DNA of 64,000 nucleotides, taken from contig CM073198.1 in the NCBI GenBank assembly GCA_037042915.1, positions 3,100,001 through 3,164,000 on the forward strand. The letters run 5' to 3'. The translations under genes were made by a program, and so were the position numbers. Position 1 is the first letter of the stretch. Each line of letters opens with the position of its first letter. The notes below the pieces were generated by a model. The model saw nothing but the letters and a program-made list of their open reading frames with translations, did no database searches and had not been told where the DNA came from. Origin of the DNA: Auricularia sp. M13 (lineage: Eukaryota > Basidiomycota > Agaricomycetes > Auriculariales > Auriculariaceae). This document shows, one piece after another, positions 44,967-55,882 of this stretch.

Positions 44967-46967
44967 ATGCACCGGAGAAAGTTGGACGTCCCGCCGACCG
45001 CCCTTGCGCCAGACCAGGACCCCGCCAGCCCGATGTACGAGAAGGGCCGCCCCGCCCAGTCGTCCGTCCGCCGCGCCCTCAACCGCCGCGCCCTGCTCGC
45101 CCTCGCCGCCGTCGCCGCGCTCTTCTACTTCCTGCTGCCCGCCAGCTACTACCCGGCCCCGTACCCGCCCCACCGCTTCACCCAGCCCCACGAGCTGCAC
45201 CCCCGCAACTACCTGCGCAACCTCACAAAGGCAGAGCCCCAGCCGCCGCCCTTCGACTTCTGCCCCGTCTTCGGCCCCGGCGACGCCCTCGGTCTCAAGT
45301 ACGGCTCGGTCGCCCTCGGCCGCTCGCGTCTCTACACTGGAACGGCCACTCGCGTACAGCGCGTCGTTCACAAGGCCCTCTCCGGCCTGCCCGTCACCGT
45401 CAGCGTGCTCGGCGGCTCTGGTGCGTCTATTCGGCCGTCCGCCGCGCCGAGCGCTAATCCCCGTCCTGCAGTCTCGTCCTGCCACGGCGCAGGCGACGAC
45501 CCCATCTCGCCCAGATGCTACCCGGCCCGCTTCTTCTCCTGGTGGAACGACATGTTCCCGCACCCGGCCTCGGAGCTCACAAACGGCGCCATGCGTCGCA
45601 CCGACTCGGCCTACTTTTCCTTCTGCCACGCGCTGCACCTGCCAGACCAGACTGACCTTGTCATTCTCGAGTTTGACGCAGAAGACCCCAAGTACGCCGT
45701 CCCATTATTCCTTCCACCTATTCCATCCCGACGCTGACACTCGCCAAGCGACCCTGCCTGGATCGACCATTTCGAGCTGCTCGTCCGCTCCATCCTCGTC
45801 CGCAGGGACCAGCCCGCAGTCATCATTCTCGGCCACTTTTCCCCCCAGATCCAGGGCATCCACGGTTTCGCAGGCCCAGAGCTCCTGCACACCCTCGTCG
45901 CCCAGTTCTACGACGTGCCGCATATCAGGTCCGTCCACTGCTCCCGCCGCCCATTCACTCCAGCCCCTGACTGACACTGACGCCCGCGCCGCCAGCATCA
46001 AGGGCATGCTCTACAACACATACGTCCGCCAACCGGACCTCGTCAAGAAGTACTACGCCGACCCGGTCCTCGCGAGCCCTCAGGGCCACGAGCTGCTCGC
46101 CGACGCCCTCATCGCGTACTTCCAGCAGCAGATCTGCGCCGGCTGGGCCTCCGCGACGGGCCAGTCCTACGACGCGCTCCCGTTCCCACTTGGCGGCGAG
46201 ATGGGCGTCGACCCGTCGCCCGCGGACGCCCGCGGCATCTTCGGCGGCGTTGGCCTGCGCCGCGGTGACGCGGGTAAAAACGGCGAAAAGGACGCGGCGG
46301 AGGGCGTCGATGCAGGCGCGATGCACGCCGGCGACGCGCATGCCGGCGCCGAGGTCGCCGCGGGCGCGGGCGTCCCGCCGGCGAACGCGTACGGCTTTTT
46401 GGGCGTGCCGCAGGCGCGGATGAACGACCGGCCGAGCGAGGCTCAGCGCTTCCGCGAGGTCGAGCCGTTCTGCGTGAGCGCAAACGACCTCGTGAACCCG
46501 CTCCCGCCGTCGCTGTTCTACGGCTCCGGCTGGCTCGCGTACCACCCCGCAAAGGGCCCCGGTGCCTCCAGCCTCACGCTCGAGGAGAGCCGGCATTATT
46601 GGTACTCGACGCTGCCGACCAGCAAGCTGCGCGTCCAGCTCAAGGTCGGCGCGGGCGACATTGCCGTGTACTATCTGATGGAGCCGCGGAGTGCGGACGG
46701 CAAGCTCAACTCGGCCGTCCGGTGCTGGGTTGACGACAACGTCAAGGGCGCGCACACGATCAACAACGCGGGCGACGTCGACCGCTCGACGCCATCGTAC
46801 GTCGTTGCACACTGTGTTCTTTTCCCCCTTACTCATGATTTATGCACAGGCTGAAAATCATCGACCACGGCGTCACGCGCGGCTCGCATTTCGTCGAGTG
46901 CGTGCTGGAGGGCGAGGAGGGCAAGCCGGTCGCGCCCTTCAAGATTCTTGGCATCTTCACGACATGA
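44967..46967 (+). CDS. SGNH/GDSL-fold type II membrane protein (capsule-associated type)
   Basis: About 600 residues in roughly five exons. A short basic N-terminus is followed by a membrane anchor (ALLALAAVAALFYFLLPA) and a lumenal stem. The SGNH block I lies at an exon join: VTVSVLGGS-VSSCHGAGDD, with the candidate nucleophile Ser. Other family segments are ARFFSWWNDMFPHP, TDLVILEFDAEDP and AVIILGHFSPQIQG. Near 46060 the usual catalytic Asp-x-x-His region reads ADPVLASPQGHELLAD, where the His position appears to be Leu. A second, beta-rich C-terminal domain (LFYGSGWLAYHPAKGPG; KLRVQLKVGAGDIAVYYLM; GVTRGSHFVECVLEGEEG) follows a Gly/Ala-rich linker. Fungal relatives are annotated as capsule-associated or SGNH esterase-type proteins. 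The glycan-modifying role is inference. Confidence 0.82.
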
Positions 46968-47806
46968 ACGTTTTGCGCCCCGCGCCCCATAAAGTTATGT
47001 GCTGTGTGGTTAGTCGTCGTCGTCGTCGGTCATTTTTGGCATACTCTCCCATCCCTCCGCTCTACCCCCATCCACGCTCGCCGCCGTATATATTGTCATC
47101 GCACTCGCGCGCGGGCGTCCAACTCCAACTCCAACTCAACAACACACATCTGTTGCCAGCCAGCCAGCCAGCCAAAACGTACTCTACCCCACCTAGATGC
47201 TGAATCGCCCCCATTGCTGCCCCCTTACCTTCCTTCGCTCTTGGGACGCTTTCAGGCCACCTACCCCGCTGTACGAATAATCTAGTCCCTCTTGCACTTT
47301 TTTTTTTGCTCTCTTTGGCCGCTCGCTCGTCTCGTCCGCTCTTTTTTCTTCCTATGAATCAAATAGGGTGCTATACTGGAAATGGGCGAAAGCGTACGAT
47401 CGGGCGTTCGAATTCTAGGCTGAGTGGAGCGCGGGATTGGGCGGAGAAGTCGCGCTAATAATTACTCATAGGGGCATGTTTGGATGTGCCTGCATACTGT
47501 ACCCTGCTTCGGTTTGGGAGGATTGCCAGCAGCAGTGTGAGACAGAGACAATATTCAAGGAGTCAGCAAGTTATCGATATATAGGCGGTACCGTGCGCCC
47601 ACGGACGATGCGCTGGAAGATGCTAATAACTACATACAAGACCAAGTGAGAGAGACCGACGCGGATGGTGTGACGACAGATAGACCGGGACAGATGTACT
47701 GTAGATGTACGATGTACGACACCAAGAGATGAACAGGTGAACGAACAGTGTGCGAAGACAAGGACAGTGGACAGTGGGGAGGATGTCCTGATGCAGTTAC
47801 GCATAT
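46968..47806. other. Intergenic between convergent genes
   Basis: No gene. It includes a CCAACT triplication and a CAGC tetranucleotide run (about 47118-47172) and a poly-T tract near 47297. The 3' untranslated regions of the SGNH (+) and CFEM (-) genes should lie here. Confidence 0.4.
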
Positions 47807-48364
47807 TTAGAGCGCGAGTGCAAGCGCAACGCTGCCGAGAAGCGCGACGAGGGCGGGGGCAGTCGACAAAGCGGCATTGTCAGGCCTGCATGGAAGATGT
47901 CAGACGTATGTCTTGGATGGAGAGTTATAGGACAACTCACGTGGTGCTGCTGCTCGTCGGCGTCGAGGCGCTGTCGGTCGAGGACTGGCTGGCGGTGGCG
48001 TTGGGGCCCTTCCACGTGCCCTCGGGCTGAATGTCGACGCCCTGCGCGTTGCAGACGGACACGGCAATTATCTGCGCGGCTTTGAACTCTTCCTCGCTGG
48101 TGCAGGTGACCTCGAGGCAGGCGGTGGAGTTGGCGCGGTACGCCTCGTCCTCGCAACCGCACTTGGTGATCGCGTTCGCGTCCTTCGCGTCCGGACAGCT
48201 GGTCGGCGGCGCCGTGCTGCAGATGCCGAGGCACGCTGGAGTACGGGTCAGCAGGTGGCTCAATACAGTGAGCAGGGCCGGGAGCACGCACGAGGGATGT
48301 CGTCCTGGGCAACGACGGCGGAGGCGGCGAGGAGAGCCGTGAAGATGGTGGCAGCGAAGCGCAT
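47807..48364 (-). CDS. Secreted CFEM-type eight-cysteine protein, probable GPI anchor
   Basis: Three exons, about 145 residues. The signal peptide is MRFAATIFTALLAASAVVA. The mature domain has eight cysteines (CLGICS, TSCPDA, TKCGCEDEAY, TACLEVTC, VSVCNAQG), in the spacing expected of CFEM domains, which are fungal-specific extracellular modules bound to haem/iron uptake, surface adhesion or virulence in some species. A Ser/Thr-rich linker (SSTDSASTPTSSSTT) precedes a hydrophobic C-terminus (APALVALLGSVALALAL), typical of a GPI-anchor signal. Introns: after DDIP (GTGCGT) and after the Ser/Thr linker (near 47887-47940). The role of this copy is unknown. Confidence 0.87.
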
Positions 48365-49438
48365 TTTGGGCTGGTTGGAGAGGGTAAGGGTGAGGGTAGA
48401 GTGAGACTCGGGTGCTGGGTCCTGCTGGGCGGGATGAGGAGTGGAGTCCGGGGCTCACGGCGCTATTTGTACTCGCGGAGGAGCCGTGGGATCGAACATT
48501 GCCTTTTCCGGCCGGGCCTTTGTCCTGTCGGACTCTCCATCAGAGTTGCCCGGCCGCATTGTTCCCGGCGACCATCCCGGCTTCCAGACGAGCATCCAGC
48601 CACGCGGGTGCCGGCCATTGTTGTCTCTCCTCGTGGATCGCCTGTACACATTGCCCGTTTGGCGAACAAAGGGCAGCGTCTTGCATGCATGCACAGGGGG
48701 AGCAGCTGGCCGGAGGCAGGCGGGGAAGAATTCTAGCAGCTGCGGCTCGCTTGAGAACAACGATCGGTTTTCGAGAGAGTCAGACAAGTTTCTCGTGCTT
48801 ACCGCGTCCGTGCAAGGCCCCAGGCACAGCGCACCGATTGCCTCTGCAGAATTGCTCCGTTTGCAGTCTAGCCGTCGTCGTCGAGCACCACTTTACGCAG
48901 TGTCTCACTGTCCTTAAACCAGATCCCGACGGTGGATCTCGCGTCTGCCCTGCCTAGCAGCATCGATACAGCGCGCGGCGGTGAACGCTAAAGCTGCGAG
49001 TGAGCACGTGTGTGAGAACAGGAGAACGAGTTCGTTGTTGTTGACAGATCCATATTCAACGAAGGCCTAATTCGTAATGTAAGTAAGTGATCGAAATGCC
49101 GCTCTGCTCGGGCAACGTTGCCAGCGTTAGGCGAATCGTCGTCTGGAGCGTACAGTCTGATGCTGAAGCGCCATGTCATGGCGAAGTTAGGCGAACAGGC
49201 CATTGTCCGAGGTCAATGCGATTATTCGCTTCAATAGGGTCCTTCCAAAGCTGCCTATAGCCCTGTATAGCAGCTTCTAGCCCGTTTATTCATCCCTGAA
49301 TTCATTGTGCGTAGCGTGGAAGACTGGGAAGGGGAAGGTGGGATCGCAACGAGCAACTGTACAGAGCGGAGTCTGGAGGTACGAACTTAGTTCCGCTTCC
49401 GAAACTTCCGCTTTCCACAACTCCTCAAGACAACATCA
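48365..49438. other. Intergenic, promoters of CFEM and eL31 genes
   Basis: Overlapping plus-strand open frames of 110-180 codons at 48401-48957 have no motif and lie in the CFEM promoter region; I treat them as chance. The segment before 49439 should contain the eL31 promoter. Confidence 0.4.
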
Positions 49439-50054
49439 ATGGTGCGCGGCGCCATGCTCGACGCTCGCGGCGGCTGAAATGCTGACGGCATATGCGCGCA
49501 CTTTTACAGGCTCGCAAGGGTGCCGCATCGGACGCGAAAAAGGTGCGCGCGGGCTGCTTGGATATTTTGGCGTTGGCGCTGACGGCTGCGAGCAGGGCAA
49601 GACGCGCAGCGCCCTCCAGGATGTCGTGACGCGCGAGTACACCGTCCACCTCCACAAGCGCGTCCACGGCCGCTCTTTCAAGAAGCGGGCCCCCCACGCC
49701 GTCAAGTCCATCGTTGACTTCGCCCAGAAGGCGATGGGCACCAAGGATGTCCGCGTCGACCCGAAGCTCAACCAGGCGCTCTGGGCACAGGGCATCAAGT
49801 CCGTTCCCCACCGCATCCGCATAAAGCTTGAGCGTGCGTTACCCGTTCGCTGTTGTGTGCTGAGCTTTGCGTTGTTCATATTTATGTGCAGGCAAGCGTA
49901 ACGACGAGGAGGACGCGAAGGAGAAGCTGTACACTTACGCCTCGTACGTGCCTGTGGCGTCCTTCAAGGTGAGTAGCCCTACAGTGCTCGCAGACCTGTA
50001 TGCTGAATGTCCTGTATGTAGGGCCTCCAAACAACCGTTGTGGATGCAGAGTGA
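49439..50054 (+). CDS. RPL31: 60S ribosomal protein eL31
   Basis: Five coding exons join in phase to 127 residues: 49439-49441 (the ATG alone), 49510-49542, 49596-49833, 49892-49968 and 50022-50054. The product begins [19 protein letters not shown] and contains the family core [86 protein letters not shown], and ends [10 protein letters not shown]. eL31 sits at the polypeptide exit tunnel of the large subunit. A start-codon-only first exon with an intron directly after it is seen in some fungal ribosomal protein genes. The reconstruction is complete and collinear with the family. Confidence 0.95.
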
Positions 50055-50437
50055 ACGTCGCGCGCGCATGTTGTCTTGTCTCTTCGTCGCCACCTTCATG
50101 CATTATGCTATGCTATGTGCAACGCCCCTGCAAAATACACCGGAGTGCCATGCCGCTCGTCCCTGCATCCATTCTTGGTCCCTGCTGCGCTTGCTCTTAG
50201 CTTCACTATCTTGCAGTCGGACACGCGCTCACATGTTGAATGGAATCGTAATTCTTCTGCATCTACAATGGTACTATACCGCAGCTCAGGACCTGCGGTT
50301 ATTGCAAGCTGCATTCGTCACGAGCCACAGTGTTCTGCTGCTGTGCATGCTGGCTCTGGATTTGGATTTACTGTTCAAGGCGACAAAAGCAATGCTCTCC
50401 AGGTCGGCTTAAGCAACCATGATCTTGCGGAAATACA
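50055..50437. other. Intergenic between convergent genes
   Basis: Presumed 3' untranslated sequence of eL31 and of the Zn2Cys6 gene. The plus-strand frames here are not supported by splicing or similarity. Confidence 0.35.
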
Positions 50438-50959
50438 TCACGAATTTCGCAACCTGTAAGCTTTGACGGAAAATTCAACGAGCGAGTGCGCTGCAACAAC
50501 ATGCGCCGCTGCGCTTGCCAAAACAAAGAGCTGAGCCCACGACGGCTGCGGGGCCTGGGACCTGCCGTTTCCCCAGTCCTCGCTGCTTCCAGGGCTTATG
50601 GCCTGGTCGTCGAGATTGGGCGCGGGTATTTTGTCGCCGGGTCTGTATTCAGGAGGGATAATAGCATTCAATCGGGATGTGTGAGCTGATGATGCTCGAT
50701 GCTCGTGGAAAGGGACATGGTGCTGCCGTACCTCACGCAGCTGTGTCCTCCCTTTTCGCAGTGAACACAAACACCATCTCGCTGAGAAATAGGTCAGCCG
50801 GAGAGGGCACCGTTGAATTACATGATAGACGATCGTCTGACGTACGGGACCCGCGCAGTGCAACTTCTTCACCCTGCAGCGCTCACACGTCCAGCGTTGC
50901 TGAGGATGCGTATCAGTGCGTCTCCGTGAAGGTGAAATGGCTAGCCAATTGACCTTCAT
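50438..50959 (-). CDS. Minimal Zn2Cys6 (fungal-type zinc cluster) protein
   Basis: Three exons join in phase to 122 residues: 50846-50959, 50732-50781 and 50438-50642. Splicing exon 1 to exon 2 across GTACGT...CTCAG creates a complete binuclear zinc cluster: CERCRVKKLHC, then seven residues (AGPRDGV), then CVHCEKGGHSC. This is the C-x2-C-x6-C-x(n)-C-x2-C-x6-C pattern of Gal4-type DNA-binding domains, with the basic RVKK loop. Neither exon alone shows the domain. After the cluster there is only about 65 residues (PGDKIPAPNLDDQAISPG, a WAQLFVLASAAAHVV hydrophobic patch, end YRLRNS) and no fungal-specific transcription factor middle domain. It may be a small DNA-binding regulator or the 5' part of a longer gene whose later exons I missed. 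Confidence 0.62.
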   Translation of the reverse strand: MKVNWLAISPSRRRTDTHPQQRWTCERCRVKKLHCAGPVRQTIVYHVIQRCPLRLTYFSARWCLCSLRKGRTQLREVRQHHVPFHEHRASSAHTSRLNAIIPPEYRPGDKIPAPNLDDQAISPGSSEDWGNGRSQAPQPSWAQLFVLASAAAHVVAAHSLVEFSVKAYRLRNS

Positions 50960-52312
50960 GTTGAGGGAGGGTTCTGAATGTCGGGAAAGCGAGTGGGTGC
51001 AGGTTTGAGGTGGGGTGGGAGAGGCTCACACTGGCAGACTGCTGGACTATCCGGAAAGTTAAATACACCTACTTGTGCGTCCACGAAGCATCCTTCTGTA
51101 GAATCTCTTGCCGGGACCTGCAGAGAAGAGGGGCTTTCGGAGCTGTCAGGTCCGCGGGGGACGCTGCCTGACAGTGTTCACGAGCTATTGACTTCTCCAA
51201 AGTCTCTGACACGTTGAACTGCCTAGCGAGGAACGGGCGGAGGAACGGAGCCCTCCTCCGTCTCTCTCCACGTACGACAAAGAGAGATTGAGTCCTTTTC
51301 CTAGAGAACGATTAACAGGCCTCATTTCTGCTTGCCGTGGAACAACACCCAAAGCGAAATAGGCGTCGGCCGCCGGAATGCACCCATAACGGCGGTACCA
51401 ACCCTGCACGCTGGCGCTGATGGGTGGGCGGCCTGCCGTGCAGAATACAGGCGAGGATCCGCATTCACAACCCCATCTGGCAGAGAATGCGCAGGGTGCG
51501 GACGCACATCAAAGAGCTCTGATACATCTAGGTTGACTGGCGCTGACAGGGCATTCAGTCGTTTAATCTAGATCTATGCGGCTGCCCGTTGCCACAAAAT
51601 GGGCCCTGAGACCTGAGACCCGGTCCCGCTGTCAGAACTCCCATGGATGACGCGGAATGAAGGTGTAACTGTCTGCGCTGTGATTCCTCAAACTACACTG
51701 TCGCCTGACGCCCAAGTGGATAGAATCGTGCAGTCCCTAATGTCCACCCAACCGCTCGTCGAGCTCTGAGAGGCTACGGCTCATTGGGCTTCGTAGCTGG
51801 CTGCCTCCATCTCCGTTTACAAGATTTAGGACAGTCACTGCGGGTCCAGCCGGAGTGGCAGAGTGACCAGGACGTTATAGTATGTTCCTGCATTGCAAAC
51901 TCAGCATCAATATTTTCCTGTGGCTCTTGTGCTGGCGTGCTGGCAGGCCAGTTGGCACTGGACTTGGCCCGATGGCAGCTTGAGCATCAATGGTCAACGG
52001 GCTGTTGTCGACTCCGAGGCAGGTCAACAACGAGTCGCATTTGAGCTAATAAGACACACGAAGCCGCTGTGTATACGTATGGTGAGGAAATTTGCAGGAC
52101 AACATGCAGAGACGGTCAAAGAGGCGGATTCGACCTCGGGTGCGCCGTAGCCATTCTTGCGATAGAAGAGGCTCATCCCTCCACTATTATCATCAGAAAC
52201 CATCGCTCACATTCAGTAACGCTATAAAAGAACCCCTGTCAAACCAATTTAAGCGGGAACGGGCTTTCACGAAACAACCGTCTCCGCGCCGTCGAATAGC
52301 GCGCCATCAAAC
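50960..52312. other. Intergenic, no gene recognised
   Basis: No supported gene on either strand. Short frames only. It contains the promoter of the Zn2Cys6 gene on the minus strand. Confidence 0.3.
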
Positions 52313-52632
52313 GGTCCGTGCGCACGATCCCGCCGCTTCATATACCCTCCGCCATCCTCCCGAACAACTCATACTTACCTTGATGGCGTGTGTGCCTTCA
52401 CGTACTTGCGCGCACGGTGCGAGTGAGTCGCGCATAGCACGGCGACGAACCCCAGCCATAACGCTGCTCGCTCGTGCTGTCCTCGGTGATGCCGGGGGCA
52501 CCGTCCCAATCTTTGCCTGTCCCATTCTGGCCTTCGGGCTGGGTGGGCCCCCTCCTTTTCTTTTCCTTTGTGGACTTCGATGTGGTCAGCCAGTTTGGCA
52601 AAGTACCCAGCGAGTGTGCAAAAGAAATGAAA
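52313..52632 (+). repeat. Dispersed repeat, copy 2
   Basis: Second copy of the 39694-40017 repeat, same orientation, about 320 bases with only scattered differences. Relative to copy 1 it is 2 bases shorter in the pyrimidine tract (near 52548-52570), which shifts the open frames. The flanking sequences of the two copies are unrelated, so this is an insertion-type repeat rather than a segmental duplication. Confidence 0.8.
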
Positions 52633-53990
52633 CTTCCGCGAATTCCAAGTGTTCCGTTACCCCCTCCCCCATACACACACACACACCATTATTTTTGTAG
52701 TGTTTTCACGTGGATGTGCTGTCCAGGAAAGACGTCGGGTCTATGTCGACTGGAGGAGGTAAGAAAGTGTGTTTGCAAGTGCAACGTCGCAGCGTTGTGC
52801 TGGAACGCGGAAGATTGCAGCACATGCGTAACCCGTTGTCGACAGCGTTTGCTGAACAACGCTCAACTGCATTGCCGACGTCTATTTCTTTGCGACGAGT
52901 CTGCCACGTGCACGGAAGAACAACGAACAAGGTGGAAGCAGCGTGCACAACAGAGCCAGTCTTTGATGGCACGGAGGTCCGGGGAAACGGTCCGCACCCC
53001 CACAACCAGCCCAAGAACACGAGGCGCACACGACGAGCTTACATATCATAGGCATAGGCATATATTGGCATAGGTGTACAGTAGAATGGGGCATAGAGTT
53101 ACAAAGCGATAAGTAATGCGGCAGTACAAGATGATGCGATGCAATGCAATGTGGGGGAGCCTGGTGCAGTATGTTCCACTGCGATGACGCGCGCTGGCGC
53201 GCGAGAGTGCGATGGGGGTGACCTAGACCATCTGCAGGATGCGTAAGGGCGTGCGGTACAATAGACGATGTGCGTGCAACGTACGGCGGTTATAATGTTA
53301 TTGATGCTTGTGCGGACGTGGTGAATGTATATTGCGTTGGATGATGATCTAGGCGGCCGTCAGCCATGCGCACAAGCGTACGACACGTAGAACACTGACT
53401 GCGATGTTGATGAGTGAATAAAAATGCTTGCGGGGGTGGATGAATGCAGTATGCGAAGAATGAGCCCAGATCCAGATGCGTGGCGAGTCGCCGCGAGCAG
53501 CGAACGCCGAATCCCAGAATAAAGATAGGATGCGTCCAATGGCGAGAGCGGGTTGCGGGGTGTATGTACAATTGCGGGGGGTCGAGGAAAGCGAGAGAGA
53601 GAGAATGCGAAAGAGGATGAGATGATAGAGAGTGGCAATGGCCGCAGATGTGGGCCCTTAAGTATCCGATCCGGAAGCAACCCGGATCGCCGTGGCCCGA
53701 GGGAGCTGAGTACGCCCGCTGAACGTGTGGTGTGCACGGGGCGCCGCGCGCGCATTCGGCGTGGATACTACGCAGCATACAGTACATGCGCTGTGAGGCA
53801 GTCATGGGCATGAGAACGGCGTGCGCAATTCGCGCGTCAGAGAGAACGTCAAAGACTTCGATTGCGATAGCAAGACCCCGAGTTCGAATACATGCGCCCT
53901 CTAGGGGGCGCGCTCGTTCCCCCAGCACCTCACCTCACCTCACCTCACCTCACTCCACCCAGTCGTCGATCATATGTACACGAGCTGCCC
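52633..53990. other. Intergenic, 3' side of SLD2
   Basis: No gene recognised. It contains an (AC)n microsatellite near 52670-52690, a tandem GGCATA-type word array at about 53048-53070, and five tandem CACCT units at 53926-53950 close to the SLD2 stop. Confidence 0.35.
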
Positions 53991-55744
53991 TCACAGCTCG
54001 GCCTCGTCCCATCTCATGCCCTCGTCGGCCCAGTCGTCGTCCTCGTCTTCGTGGGGATCGTCCTCGTCCTCAGCCTCGCCGGGCGCCCATACATCCTCCG
54101 CGCGGCCCAGCACGCGCGAGGAGGCGCCCCCGCCCACAGGCACCAGCAGATCGCGGAGAATCGCACGCTCGGCGCGCTTGCTGTGCTGGTGGTGCCGGTC
54201 GGGCGAGTCGTCGAGCGCGAGTACGGAGAGCATGTCGGACGGGACGTTGACCTCCACATTTCCGCGGTCCTCGTCGTCCTCCGGAGCAGTTTCGGGGAGA
54301 GGCATGCGTTGCCGCAAGAGCCGCATCTCGCGCTCCCACTCGGCCAGCGCGTCGTCCTCGTCCGCGCGTTCGTCCGGTTCCAAGGGGAGTTTACCGTGTG
54401 AGCGCCAGCGCACCTCGCGCACCTCACCCACATCTTCCTCGCGGTCATCCTCGTCTTCGTCCTCCTCGAGACGGGGCTTCTTCCTCTTGCTCGGACCGGC
54501 AGAGGTGCCGGGCTTGGGCTTGCCCCTGCCTTTCGGCTCCCACGAGGCCTTGACGGGAGGCGGGGACGGCGGCAGCAGAGCCAGCCCTGAGAAGACAGGG
54601 GCGTGCTGCTGCTGCTGCTTCGCGGACGAGCTGGCCGCACCCTGGACGCGCTCTTGCTCCCCGACCTCGTCCATCCCCTGCAGCATCTCGCTTTCTTCTT
54701 CCTCGACGTCGGGCAAAGCGCGTTTTCTGCCGTTGCGCTGAGGTGCGTGGGCGTCGTGCGACTGCGACGCGGTGCCGTTCGTGCGGCGGGGAGGTAAGGA
54801 CTGCTTCTTGGTCGGCTCGGGGATGCTCGAGGGCGGCGAGGGCATGCTGGGCTGCTTGCCCTTGCCGTTCGTCATGAATATAGGTGCAGGAATGGGACCG
54901 CGGTGGAAGCCGTCATCGTCGTCGTCGTCGCTGCCCTCGCCCTCGCTCAGCCGCTGTGCGAGCTTGGACGCAGTACGGCCGAACACCGGCAGCGTCTTTG
55001 AACGGGTGAGTGAGGCTCGCTGGGTTGTAGGTGCAGGTGCGTCTGGCGGCGTCTCGTCAAAGATGGGGCGGAAATTCGGCGCTGTCGATTTGGCGGGCGA
55101 TTCGCCGAGCGCATCGTCCTCGGCGGGCTGCGAGAAGGCGGATTTGGGAATGACGACGGACTCGGACTGGACGCGTGCGAAGGAGCGGGTGCGTGCGGGT
55201 TTGTCGGGCGAGGGCGGCACGTGTTCGCCACGCAGGCGCTTGCGGGCCCTCGTGGTGGGCGTGTCGAGTGGCCTGGCGGTGCCGATGGCGGGAAAGGCGG
55301 CGTCGAGGTCGGGCGAGTTGGAGCGCTCGCGGACGCGCTTGGCGGCCGGTTTGACGCGTGCGCGGGACCTGGGCGGGGTCGAGAACGGGTTGGGGACGAC
55401 GCGGTCGTCGTCGAGCAGCAGGTAGGCACGCGACGAGACCGCGGACGCGTCCGGCGGGCCCTTTGGCTTCTGGGGCGAGAACGGGTTGCGGGCGTGTGAC
55501 GGGGGGCGCGCGTGCGCTGTGCTGGGGTGCGCGAGCTCTTTGTAGCGCCTGTAACGCTCCGCTGTCGGGCCAGGTCACGGTCAGTGCGCGCGCTCTCACT
55601 CGGACGGGTTGCAGAAACGCGCTCACGCATGCCGGGCGCGGCCTTCATGTCGTCCTTTGTCGGGTTGCGGCCGTGCTCTGCGCGGAACTGGCGCTCCCAG
55701 GCCTTGATCTCGGCCTTGACGGCGGCGAGCGCGTCGGTCGCCAT
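53991..55744 (-). CDS. SLD2: DNA replication initiation protein Sld2/Drc1
   Basis: Homologue of yeast Sld2 (Drc1 in fission yeast, related to the N-terminus of RecQL4). Once phosphorylated by CDK it binds Dpb11/TopBP1 and helps assemble the CMG helicase at origins. Exon 1 from ATG 55744 gives the diagnostic N-terminus ALAAVKAEIKAWERQFRAEH, GRNPTKDDMKAAPGM, continuing across a short intron (near 55510-55625) into ERYRRYKELAHPS. The rest is one long exon, disordered, with many SP/TP sites (RSNSPDLDAAF, PPSPDKPARTRS), acidic runs and a very acidic C-terminal tail ending DEGMRWDEAEL. About 540 residues. It diverges from a Pro/Ala-rich gene with 138 bases between start codons. Confidence 0.87.
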
Positions 55745-55882
55745 TTGGATGCAGGTACAACGCGGGTACGGGCTCCGCCGGAATTGGAAAGCTGTGTGTG
55801 TCTCCGGGCGGACTTTGCCTGACTCGTCACTCTCGTCGCATTCTCTCGTCCCATCTGCTATATCTGACCGCCCACCCAAGGA

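Noticed and set aside
48401-48957. Overlapping plus-strand frames of 110-180 codons
   Set aside because: They lie in the CFEM promoter region, overlap each other in different frames, and show no domain or splice partner.
53926-53950. Possible CRISPR-like or regulatory tandem array
   Set aside because: It is a simple five-unit CACCT microsatellite with no spacers.
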